The notes beneath the pieces were generated by a model. The model made no database searches and was not told the origin of the DNA. It was given only the letters and a program-made list of their open reading frames with translations. This document shows, one piece after another, positions 1 to 5,758 of a stretch of 5,758 nt of DNA. Every line of letters begins with the position of its first letter. Positions within the stretch are counted from its first letter, which is position 1. Made by a program: the position numbers and the translations under genes. This DNA comes from Chloroflexota bacterium (GTDB taxonomy: Bacteria; Chloroflexota; UBA5177; JANWHV01). The stretch spans positions 1 to 5,758 of the forward strand of contig JANWHO010000278.1 in NCBI GenBank assembly GCA_025450375.1, given 5' to 3'.

Positions 1-2162
1 CGCTCGTCGAGGGCACATTGAGCATGTTGCCACGGCTGTTCGGGGCCCAATTCGCGGGACTGCTGTACCTGGACACTCGGCGCGTGGAACTAAGGATGCT
101 GGAACCCACGGAGCCGGATGGGGGCCTGAAGACGCTGACCGAAATCAAAATTAGCGGCACCCGCTTGGAACAGATGACGCCCCTTCTGCATGGCACGGAA
201 CCCGTGGCGGTCGAGGAGCATAATCTGAGCCGCACCTTGCCCGAGCGGCTGATCCAGACCCGTGGCCTGCGATCCGCCCTCATTATTCCGCTCAACCTCT
301 CGAATCGAGCCGCCGACGCCCTGATGGTATGCTGGACCGAGGCGCCTCACCGATTCCGCTCACGCGACCTGGAGGTCGCCCGCGGCGTTGGGGAGCTGGT
401 GGGCGTGGCGCTCGCCAATGCCCAGCTCTTTGACGACGCTTCCGCGCGGGCCGAACAGCTTTCCTCACTCTATAGAACTGGCCAGATGATGAGTTCGTCC
501 CTTGACCTGGATGCCACGCTGCGCACGATTACCGAGGCGGCGGTTCAGCTCACCCATAGCCGTCTATGTTTCATCCATCTGATCGATCAGAAAACCGGCC
601 TCCTCGATTTCGAGGCCGGATCCGGCCTCGAAACGTTCACGGAAGTAGGGCTGCCGCGCCGGCCCGGTGAAGGGCTGATTGGGCGCAGTGCTTTGCTGGG
701 GAAGCCTCTTCTGGTGGACGACTTGCTGGAAGACCCCAAGAACCTGACGGCTGAGCCACTGTTGTCCAGCGATGTGCGGTCGGCCCTCTTCATCCCCCTG
801 ATCGCGGGCGGCGAGGTGATCGGCGTGCTTACCACGGCGGCCGAGACGCCCGGCTACTTTCTCTCGGAACATCAGCAAATTTTGCAGGCATTCGCGAACC
901 AGGCCGCCGTGGCCATTGAGCGGGCCCGCCTCTACGCGGCGGAGCTTCGCCGCCGTGAGGTCGCCGAGCTTCAGCAGGCAATGACTCAGGCGCTGGGCGC
1001 CACCCTGGAGTTGCGCGATGTGTTGGACCAGGTTCTGAAGTTCGTGGAGATGCTGGTCAGCTATGAACTAGCGGGAGTCCACGTCATAAATGGCGGCCAT
1101 ATCGATCTCGCGGTGATCGGCAGTTCATCTGGCCAGGTAACCGCCGAGCCGTTTCATGGTCCATACGTCTTCGCCGAGCCGCTCTACCAGCAGATGCGGG
1201 AGGCGGGCTCGGCGATGGTCGTCTCGGATACGGCCCGTGAGCCCTTGTGGCGAGAGCTGGCCGCCGTGCCCCGCGCGGCCTCGTGGATGGCGGTGCCCCT
1301 CCTAATGGACGGTGATTACGTGGTCATCCTGGAGGTGTTCAGCTTGAGCCACGGCGCCTACACCCAGGAGGATGCCGACGCGATCAGTCAGTTCGCCAAT
1401 CAAGTCAGCTTCGCGGTTCGGAACGCCCGCACCTATGCCCGAGAACACGAGGCCAAGACGCGACTTGAGGAATTGGACCAACTTCGGACAGACTTTGTCT
1501 CGACCGTTTCGCACGAACTGCGGACGCCTCTGACCGGAATCAAGGGCTTTACCGAAACCCTCCTCAATTATTGGACGCGGCTTGATGACGAGCGTCGCCA
1601 CCACTATCTTGACCGTATTCATGGCGCGAGCAAGCGCCTCCAGCGCCTAGTACAGGATCTTCTCTTTGTGTCGAGGGTGGAGGGAGGCAGCCTACCCCTG
1701 TCTATTCGCTCGGTTCAACTCGCGGATCTGATTGAGCCATCGATCAGCGAGATTCAGCAGAAATATCGGGGACAGGTGGTGCTGGTCGACATTCCCGCCG
1801 AATTGCCCCAGGTATTGGCGGACGCGGATCGGGCACAGCAAATCCTGCTCAGCTTGATGGACAATGGAGTAAAGTATTCACCCGAAGGCCAGGAGATCCT
1901 GGTCCGATGCCTGGCTCTCCCGGAAGCCGTGCAGGTGACGGTTATCGATCATGGCCCAGGGATCAGGGAGCAGGATATGCCGCGGCTCTTTACCCGGTTC
2001 GGGAAGATCGACCAGGTGATCCGGGCCGGCCATGTGGGAACCGGTCTCGGGCTCTTTATCGCCCGGCAGTTGGTGGAGCAGATGAACGGAGTGATCGAGG
2101 TGAGGAGCGTGGTGGGGCAGGGCAGTGAATTCAGCTTTACCATTCCCCGCGCGGATCGGTAG
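1..2162 (+). CDS. Multi-GAF sensor histidine kinase (5' end outside window)
   Basis: Cytoplasmic two-component sensor kinase that would autophosphorylate on His and pass phosphate to an unseen response regulator. The frame is open to the left edge, and the TTG at 18 is only the first start-like codon. The sequence there already reads like the inside of a GAF domain, so the gene is 5'-truncated by the window. Numbering from that TTG: a partial first GAF (about 1-138), a second GAF (about 155-303) and a divergent third (about 325-470) are joined by charged helical linkers. HisKA follows with the H-box SHELRTP (498-504, phosphoacceptor H499). HATPase_c has N-box N616 (MDNGVKYS), G1 box DHGPGI (644-649) and G2 box GTGLGL (674-679). 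The first Asn usual in the N-box appears to be Ser612. I see no membrane segment in the visible part, so it probably senses an intracellular ligand or redox signal. The ligand cannot be told. Kinase identity is very secure. Confidence 0.95.
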   Translation, partial: LVEGTLSMLPRLFGAQFAGLLYLDTRRVELRMLEPTEPDGGLKTLTEIKISGTRLEQMTPLLHGTEPVAVEEHNLSRTLPERLIQTRGLRSALIIPLNLSNRAADALMVCWTEAPHRFRSRDLEVARGVGELVGVALANAQLFDDASARAEQLSSLYRTGQMMSSSLDLDATLRTITEAAVQLTHSRLCFIHLIDQKTGLLDFEAGSGLETFTEVGLPRRPGEGLIGRSALLGKPLLVDDLLEDPKNLTAEPLLSSDVRSALFIPLIAGGEVIGVLTTAAETPGYFLSEHQQILQAFANQAAVAIERARLYAAELRRREVAELQQAMTQALGATLELRDVLDQVLKFVEMLVSYELAGVHVINGGHIDLAVIGSSSGQVTAEPFHGPYVFAEPLYQQMREAGSAMVVSDTAREPLWRELAAVPRAASWMAVPLLMDGDYVVILEVFSLSHGAYTQEDADAISQFANQVSFAVRNARTYAREHEAKTRLEELDQLRTDFVSTVSHELRTPLTGIKGFTETLLNYWTRLDDERRHHYLDRIHGASKRLQRLVQDLLFVSRVEGGSLPLSIRSVQLADLIEPSISEIQQKYRGQVVLVDIPAELPQVLADADRAQQILLSLMDNGVKYSPEGQEILVRCLALPEAVQVTVIDHGPGIREQDMPRLFTRFGKIDQVIRAGHVGTGLGLFIARQLVEQMNGVIEVRSVVGQGSEFSFTIPRADR
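608..633. repeat. Perfect 26-nt palindrome inside the kinase gene
   Basis: Each arm is 13 nt (TTTCGAGGCCGGA and its exact reverse complement) with no spacer, centred on a GGATCC. Symmetry breaks at the next pair outward (A607 against C634). The last 8 nt of the right arm's CCGGCCTC (622-629) also occur at 595-602, so this segment has three alternating copies of the motif: 595-602 direct, 612-619 inverted, 622-629 direct. It encodes about residues 198-205 of the second GAF domain (FEAGSGLE) without disturbing the frame. Function is unknown; it may be chance, a relic of a small palindromic repeat, or a protein-binding site. Confidence 0.9.
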
Positions 2163-2165
2163 CCC

Positions 2166-2172
2166 TAAGGAG
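2166..2172 (+). promoter_or_regulatory. Ribosome binding site of the chelatase gene
   Basis: TAAGGAG lies 4 nt before the ATG at 2177, inside the 14-nt gap after the kinase stop codon. It fixes the start codon and supports translation from a shared kinase-chelatase mRNA. Confidence 0.8.
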
Positions 2173-2176
2173 CATC

Positions 2177-3004
2177 ATGGAGCCCTTCCCCAAGCAGCTA
2201 GTTTTGGTCCTGGGTCATGGCAGCCAACGGAGTAGCGCGACCAACGATGGGATTCGCGAGGTGGCCCGCAGGCTCCAGGCATGCTTTCCCCAAGGGCCGG
2301 TCATTCGCCCCGCGTTCTTCGAGTTTCTCTCCCCGTCGCTTCAGGAGGCGACGCGGGCGGCGGCTGACCAAGGGTGCCGGGAGATCGCGATTCTGCCCTA
2401 TTTCCTGTTTGACGGGAAGGAGATCCAACGCGATATCCCCCTTGAGCTGGACCATTTGCGAGCGGCCCTGCCGGGAGTTCAGATCATCCAATTGCCCAAC
2501 CTGGGGCTCGATCCGCGACTGGCCAAATTAGTGGCTGAGCGGGTGGCGGCGGCCTTGCTGGGTACGAGCCAGTACCTTCCGGCGCACGGACTGGTCCGCC
2601 GTGGGGAGGGAGGGCGGCTGGGGGTTGTGGTGGTGAATCGGGGCAGCCGGGCCCAATGGGATTCCGGCGGGCGGCTGGAGGGCCTGGCGGCCCTGGTGCG
2701 TGATGAGATCGGAGGCGACACCCTGGTCGAGGTGGCGCAAGCGGAAAACTCCACCCGCACCATAGAGGCAGCCTCGGACGTCCTGGTCACTCGGGGCGCT
2801 CGCCGAATCGTGGTGGCGCCCTACCTCCACTTCATTGGCAAGGTGATGAGCAAGGACGTGGTGCCCGCCCTGGAGCGGAGCCGGGCCATGCACCCTGAGG
2901 TCCAGTTCTGCCTGGCCTGGACTCTGTGTGTGAACGATACCGCGATCGCTATCCTCAGCGAACGGGTGCGCGCCACCGGATTCGAGGGCGTCGCGCCGGG
3001 GTAG
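2177..3004 (+). CDS. CbiX/SirB-like sirohydrochlorin chelatase, two-domain form
   Basis: Class II tetrapyrrole chelatase family, whose members insert Co2+ or Fe2+ into sirohydrochlorin for cobalamin or siroheme synthesis in the cytoplasm. The 275-residue protein is an internal duplication. The N-terminal half (about 7-130) has LGHGSQ (13-17 region, H14) and PYFLFDGKEIQRDIP (74-88). The C-terminal half (about 148-262) has the diverged equivalents NRGS (154-157) and PYLHFIGKVMSKDV (215-228). Compared with the small archaeal CbiX, whose active site uses two histidines, the first is kept as H14 but the second is Glu82. In the C-terminal half these positions are Arg155 and Val223. The start has a strong RBS. 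The gene follows the kinase by 14 nt, so co-transcription is likely. The family call is secure. Metal and substrate, and whether it is an active chelatase at all, are uncertain because of the missing histidine. No other cobalamin or siroheme gene is visible. Confidence 0.88.
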   Translation: MEPFPKQLVLVLGHGSQRSSATNDGIREVARRLQACFPQGPVIRPAFFEFLSPSLQEATRAAADQGCREIAILPYFLFDGKEIQRDIPLELDHLRAALPGVQIIQLPNLGLDPRLAKLVAERVAAALLGTSQYLPAHGLVRRGEGGRLGVVVVNRGSRAQWDSGGRLEGLAALVRDEIGGDTLVEVAQAENSTRTIEAASDVLVTRGARRIVVAPYLHFIGKVMSKDVVPALERSRAMHPEVQFCLAWTLCVNDTAIAILSERVRATGFEGVAPG

Positions 3005-3064
3005 GGGACGAGCCCCTCCTTGGTCGCATCGGACCGATCCGACCGATCGGCCTGATTCGTCGGC
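3005..3064. other. Convergent intergenic region with short repeats
   Basis: This 60-nt gap separates the 3' ends of two converging genes. An AGGGG/CCCCT inverted repeat (3003-3007 with 3013-3017) overlaps the chelatase stop. An 11-nt palindrome around a central A (3028-3038), a tandem 9-nt repeat (GGACCGATC then CGACCGATC, 3031-3048) and CCGATCGG (3043-3050) follow. A CCGAC/GTCGG pair (3039-3043 with 3059-3063) could also fold. A bidirectional transcription end would be expected here, but no hairpin is followed by a T-tract on either strand, so I do not call a Rho-independent terminator. Confidence 0.5.
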
Positions 3065-3928
3065 TCAGGGGAGGGGCGGCTGCCCACCCAGGAGACCAAC
3101 GCATTGGGCCCCAAGGGCCAGCCCACGCGCTACTGCCTCCGCCATCGGCTCATGGCGCCAGAGTCCGAATATGACCCCAGCCGCGAATGCGTCGCCAGCT
3201 CCGAGCGGATCGATCACCTCGGCCGGGACAGCCGGAAAGTGGGATTCAACGGCACCCGTCCGCACGGCGCAGCCGGCGCGTCCCTGTTTCACGATGACCG
3301 TGGGGGCGAACGCTGCCAGCGCCCCCAGTAGGGTTTCCTTTGGTTGAGCCAGAAGGGCCGCTTCCTCTTCGTTCGCGAACAGAAGGTCAGGCGCCAACTC
3401 GTGAATGAGGGCCGTGTAGCGATCCAACCCTACGTGACTTACCAGATGGGTGGCGCCCAGATCGAGCGAGATCAGCGTTCCAGCGGCCCTGGCAATTCGG
3501 CCCGCCTCCACTACCGTGCTCCGTGAAGGCTCACCGTGGAAGGCGTACGCCGTGCAATGGAGCCATCGTGCCTCGCCCAGCATGGCCAGTTGCGGAGTGT
3601 CGAGGCTTAACGACTCATTGGCCCTCCGGTCCACGGTTGGCGGACCGGGCCGCTCGGGAAGGATCTCCATAATCATCACCCCGGTGGTCAGTCCAGCAAC
3701 CCGTGCGACCCCGTCACGAACCCCTCGACGGCGCAGTTGCTCCACCAACATATCCCCAGGTGGGTCGGCGCCGGCCGCCGCCACCAATCCCGCGGGTGCT
3801 CCCAACCAGGCAAGCCAGGCAGCGGTATTCGCGGCCGAGCCGCCCGCCGCCAGCGTGATCGCGGTCCCACGGTCCGCGTGGCGCTGGATCAAGACATCGA
3901 CGAAGAGATCGCCCAGGCACACGATCAC
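3065..3928 (-). CDS. PfkB-family carbohydrate kinase
   Basis: ATP-dependent sugar or nucleoside kinase of the ribokinase/PfkB superfamily. The frame could open at an ATG at 3961, inside the end of the upstream rfbB gene. I prefer the GTG at 3928: it is 4 nt past the rfbB stop, is preceded by GAGGGG at 3944-3939, and gives the typical family N-terminus MIVCLGDLFVDV and 287 residues. Numbering from 3961: substrate-side GGSAANTAAWLAWLG (40-54, PfkB signature 1), DRRAN (111-115), ANEEE (196-200), KQGRAG (225-230) and DPLGAGDAF (251-259, signature 2). The last holds the anion-hole GAG and catalytic Asp257. Pro replaces the more usual Thr/Ser after Asp251. Substrate cannot be predicted from these motifs. 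It probably shares a transcript with rfbB, which hints at sugar or surface-glycan metabolism, but that is context only. Family confidence is high, start moderate. Confidence 0.9.
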   Translation of the reverse strand: MIVCLGDLFVDVLIQRHADRGTAITLAAGGSAANTAAWLAWLGAPAGLVAAAGADPPGDMLVEQLRRRGVRDGVARVAGLTTGVMIMEILPERPGPPTVDRRANESLSLDTPQLAMLGEARWLHCTAYAFHGEPSRSTVVEAGRIARAAGTLISLDLGATHLVSHVGLDRYTALIHELAPDLLFANEEEAALLAQPKETLLGALAAFAPTVIVKQGRAGCAVRTGAVESHFPAVPAEVIDPLGAGDAFAAGVIFGLWRHEPMAEAVARGLALGAQCVGLLGGQPPLP

Positions 3929-3932
3929 GCGA

Positions 3933-4952
3933 TCACGGCCCCTCGTAGGTTTGCCGCACATGCTCGGCGAAGGCGCTCGATTCCAGGGTTGGCCGCCACC
4001 AATCCTCGTGGTCTCGGTACCAGGCCACGGTCTGGGCGAGGGCCTCGGCGAATGGGCGGGTGGGCGTCCAACCCAGGGCCCGCGCCTTCTCGCAGTTGAC
4101 GGCGTAGCGGCGATCGTGCGCCTTGCGATCCCGTACGTGGCGAATCAACTCCGGCCCGCGGCCACACAACGTGAGAATCTGCTCCGTGATCGCCAGATTG
4201 GCGAGCGGATGACCACCGCCGATGTTGTACGCCTCGCCCGCCACGCCCCGCCGCAGCACGACCTCGATGCCGGCGCAGTGATCCTCCACGGCGATCCAGT
4301 CGCGTACTTGCAATCCATCACCGTAGACGGGCACCGGCTTGCCGTCGAGCGCGTTGGTGATAAACAAGGGAACCAATTTCTCCGGATGCTGGCGCGGTCC
4401 GAACGTATTGGAACCACGGGTGATGACCAGGTTCAGACCGTGAGTGATCGCGTAGGCACGGGCAAGCAATTCCCCGCCCGCCTTGCTGGCGGCGTAGGGG
4501 CTCCGTGGCAGGAGGGGATCGGATTCCCGCGAGGCCCCGGACTCAACGTCCCCATACACCTCATCGGTGGAGACCTGGACGAAGCGCCGTACACTCGCCG
4601 CGAGGGCCGCGTTCAAGAGGACCTGCAAGCCATACACGTCGGTGAGAACGAAGGATCCCGCGTCCTGGATAGAGCGATCCACATGGGTCTCCGCCGCGAA
4701 ATTGACCACCGTATCCACGCCATCCAGACAGGCACGGACGGTCACGGGATCGGCGATGTCCCCATGCACGAAGTTGAGCCGCGCATCATCGAGAATTTCG
4801 GCCAGGTTCGCGAGATTCCCCGCGTAGGTCAGCTTGTCCAGAATGGTTATGCGGCACGTGGGATTGGCGGCCAGACATTGCCGCACGTACGTGCTGCCGA
4901 TGAAGCCGGCCCCACCCGTGACCAGGAGATGCTCGGCCTTGAACTCGTCCAT
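3933..4952 (-). CDS. rfbB: dTDP-glucose 4,6-dehydratase
   Basis: Extended short-chain dehydrogenase/reductase that converts dTDP-glucose to dTDP-4-keto-6-deoxyglucose with bound NAD+, the second step of the dTDP-rhamnose and related deoxysugar pathways; cytoplasmic. From the ATG at 4952 it is 339 residues, normal for the family. Motifs: NAD-binding TGGAGFIGS (12-20), NFAAETHVDRSI (84-95), STDEVYGD (128-135) with the Asp130-Glu131 dyad characteristic of the 4,6-dehydratases, Tyr153-x3-Lys157, SNTFGPRQHPEKLVP (181-195), and VYGDGLQVRDWIAVEDH (209-225). DRKAHDRRY (275-283) varies from the usual DRPGHDRRY. The frame runs open up to 5099, but residues upstream of 4952 look non-conserved; an ATG at 4976 is the main alternative. 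A weak GGGGG sits 4 nt before 4952. The gene precedes the PfkB gene with a 4-nt gap. No rfbA, rfbC or rfbD is in view, so the end product is unknown. A related NDP-sugar dehydratase cannot be excluded. Confidence 0.92.
   Translation of the reverse strand: MDEFKAEHLLVTGGAGFIGSTYVRQCLAANPTCRITILDKLTYAGNLANLAEILDDARLNFVHGDIADPVTVRACLDGVDTVVNFAAETHVDRSIQDAGSFVLTDVYGLQVLLNAALAASVRRFVQVSTDEVYGDVESGASRESDPLLPRSPYAASKAGGELLARAYAITHGLNLVITRGSNTFGPRQHPEKLVPLFITNALDGKPVPVYGDGLQVRDWIAVEDHCAGIEVVLRRGVAGEAYNIGGGHPLANLAITEQILTLCGRGPELIRHVRDRKAHDRRYAVNCEKARALGWTPTRPFAEALAQTVAWYRDHEDWWRPTLESSAFAEHVRQTYEGP
3939..3944 (-). promoter_or_regulatory. Shine-Dalgarno-like GAGGGG deciding the PfkB start
   Basis: GAGGGG on the - strand lies inside the last codons of rfbB, 10 nt before the GTG at 3928. 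The spacing is slightly long but the site supports coupled re-initiation after the rfbB stop (3935-3933) rather than the upstream ATG at 3961. Confidence 0.5.
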
Positions 4953-4994
4953 CGTGCCCCCATTCGTCCTCGTCATCCCAAAGGGTTCTTGCTC

Positions 4995-5023
4995 AGGATA
5001 GCAAACGGGGCCTTGGTTGGGCA
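4995..5023 (-). promoter_or_regulatory. Possible promoter of rfbB-pfkB
   Basis: On the - strand, TATCCT (5000-4995) preceded by TGC (5003-5001) forms an extended -10 element. A poor -35 match TGCCCA (5023-5018) sits 17 nt upstream. Transcription would start near 4988, leaving about 36 nt before the ATG at 4952. This would place the upstream open frame outside the transcript. The match is weak and rests on position as much as sequence. Confidence 0.35.
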
Positions 5024-5092
5024 GCGCGCTCCCAGGAAAGCCTGCGTCAGGTTGATCACGTTTTCCAGATGCGCCGCGGCTCGATTCAAACC

Positions 5093-5121
5093 TTGACACG
5101 GGGATGAGAGCTTGCTACCAT
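5093..5121 (+). promoter_or_regulatory. Sigma70-type promoter of rplU-rpmA
   Basis: A perfect -35 TTGACA (5093-5098) and a -10 TACCAT (5116-5121) are separated by exactly 17 nt. The -10 is preceded by TGC (5113-5115), an extended -10 feature. Transcription is expected to start near 5128, giving a leader of about 58 nt before the rplU GTG. Strength and position suit a ribosomal protein operon. Confidence 0.82.
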
Positions 5122-5185
5122 CCCTATTCGTGGCGCCAAACAGGATGCGTGCCAGTGACTATGCATGTCAGGTAATGAGGGAAGT

Positions 5186-5506
5186 GTGTACGCAGTTCTG
5201 GTAACGGGCGGCAAACAGTACACTGCCAGGGTTGGCCAACTGTTGACGGTCGAGAAGCTCGACATTCCTGCTGGCCAGGAGGTGCGGTTCGATCAGATTT
5301 TGCTGGTGCAGGACGAAACGGGAACCACGGTGGGAACCCCGGTGGTTGCCGGAGCCCAGGTGACCGGCAAGGTTGTGCGGCAGGATCGCGGCCCCAAGAT
5401 CATCGTCTTTAAGTATAAGCCGAAGGTACGGTATCGGCGGAAGACCGGGCATCGCCAATTCCGGACCCAGGTACTGGTACAGTCCATTCAGCGGGCGGAC
5501 GCCTAA
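5186..5506 (+). CDS. rplU: 50S ribosomal protein L21 (bL21)
   Basis: Large-subunit ribosomal protein that binds 23S rRNA. I place the start at GTG 5186, giving MYAVLVTGGKQYTARVGQ and 106 residues, close to the usual length of about 103. An in-frame ATG at 5165 would add seven residues (MSGNEGS), but these replace the strongly conserved MYAV start and include the Shine-Dalgarno GAGG (5177-5180), which is 5 nt before the GTG. Family landmarks: TGGKQY near the N-terminus, VGTPVVAGAQVTGKV in the middle, and the basic KYKPKVRYRRKTGHRQFRTQVLV tail (split across conserved GHRQ), as in other bL21 proteins. The first gene of an rplU-rpmA pair, with its own promoter at 5093-5121. An autoregulatory leader is possible but no known motif is recognised. 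Confidence 0.97.
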   Translation: MYAVLVTGGKQYTARVGQLLTVEKLDIPAGQEVRFDQILLVQDETGTTVGTPVVAGAQVTGKVVRQDRGPKIIVFKYKPKVRYRRKTGHRQFRTQVLVQSIQRADA

Positions 5507-5567
5507 AGGCGACGAATGGACCGCTATTGGATCCTTGCGTGGCCTATCTTGAGTAAGGTAAAGTGAT

Positions 5568-5758
5568 ATGGCGCATAAAAAGGGTGTGGGTAGTTCGCGC
5601 AACGGGCGCGACAGTGAGTCGAAGCGGCTTGGAGTCAAGCGCTACGGCGGTCAAGTAGTTCGCTGCGGGCACATTCTCATTCGCCAGCGCGGAGCAAAAT
5701 TCAAGCCTGGCAACAATGTCGGCATGGGCCGCGACTTTACCCTCTTTGCTCTGATTGA
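5568..5758 (+). CDS. rpmA: 50S ribosomal protein L27 (bL27), 3' end outside window
   Basis: Large-subunit protein whose N-terminal tail reaches the peptidyl transferase centre. Translation from ATG 5568 begins [19 protein letters not shown] and continues through [33 protein letters not shown], all standard bL27 blocks. Sixty-three complete codons are visible before the window ends, roughly three quarters of a usual bL27. The protein starts directly with the mature MAHKKG tail, so there is no cleavable Firmicutes-type N-terminal extension. CGHI replaces the more common AGNI. An AAGG (5555-5558) precedes the ATG by 9 nt. It lies 61 nt after rplU, with no terminator or promoter evident between, so the two are probably co-transcribed. 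Confidence 0.97.
   Translation, partial: MAHKKGVGSSRNGRDSESKRLGVKRYGGQVVRCGHILIRQRGAKFKPGNNVGMGRDFTLFALI

Noticed and set aside
935..955. GC-rich inverted repeat (GCGGCG / CGCCGC) in the kinase gene.
   Set aside because: Six GC pairs in GC-rich coding DNA encoding Ala/Arg/Leu are expected by chance.
2479..2893. Several 100-120-codon frames antisense to the chelatase gene.
   Set aside because: All are overlapping shadows of a conserved gene, with no RBS or domain.
3003..3017. Rho-independent terminator after the chelatase gene.
   Set aside because: The stem is only 5 bp, overlaps the stop codon and has no following T-run.
3450..5096. A 548-codon open frame on the + strand running antisense to both pfkB and rfbB.
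   Set aside because: It spans two clearly conserved genes and the junction between them, has no recognisable domain, and its Arg/Pro/Ser/Gly-rich composition is typical of antisense frames in GC-rich DNA.
4953..5099. A 49-residue N-terminal extension of RfbB.
   Set aside because: The frame is open only by chance: the added residues do not resemble RfbB, they would overlap the rplU promoter region, and the ATG at 4952 gives a standard start shortly before TGGAGFIG.
5168..5638. A 156-codon open frame on the - strand opposite rplU and the start of rpmA.
   Set aside because: It is antisense to two ribosomal protein genes and resembles no family I know.

Overview
The window reads as ordinary chromosomal DNA from a bacterium of moderately high GC content (roughly 60% by eye). 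It holds six genes: two on the + strand, two on the - strand, then two more on the + strand. There are no tRNA or rRNA genes, CRISPR arrays, transposases or phage genes. The mix of a soluble multi-GAF histidine kinase, a two-domain CbiX-type chelatase and a bL27 that begins directly with MAHKKG (no Firmicutes-type cleaved leader) fits a Chloroflexota-like or similar lineage. That placement is a guess; only phylogeny of the proteins could settle it.

Layout: (1) 1-2162 +, a sensor histidine kinase whose 5' end lies outside the window. It has three GAF-like domains followed by HisKA and HATPase_c. (2) 2177-3004 +, a duplicated CbiX/SirB-type chelatase only 14 nt downstream and probably co-transcribed. 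(3) 3005-3064, a short convergent intergenic stretch with small repeats. (4) 3065-3928 -, a PfkB-family sugar kinase. (5) 3933-4952 -, a dTDP-glucose 4,6-dehydratase (RfbB). It lies upstream of the kinase gene and is probably translationally coupled to it, with 4 nt between stop and start. (6) 5093-5121, a good sigma70-type promoter. (7) 5186-5506 + and 5568 to the right edge, rplU and rpmA, encoding ribosomal proteins bL21 and bL27; rpmA is cut by the window end.

Functionally there are three units: signal transduction with tetrapyrrole metal insertion, sugar-nucleotide/carbohydrate metabolism, and the conserved large-subunit ribosomal pair. The unit boundaries are clear: convergent at about 3005-3064 and divergent at about 4953-5185.

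I do not see a convincing undescribed system. The most striking non-gene signal is a perfect 26-nt palindrome inside the second GAF domain of the kinase (608-633), with an extra copy of part of its arm just upstream. The most interesting protein-level point is that the chelatase lacks one of the two conserved CbiX active-site histidines in its N-terminal half and both in its C-terminal half.
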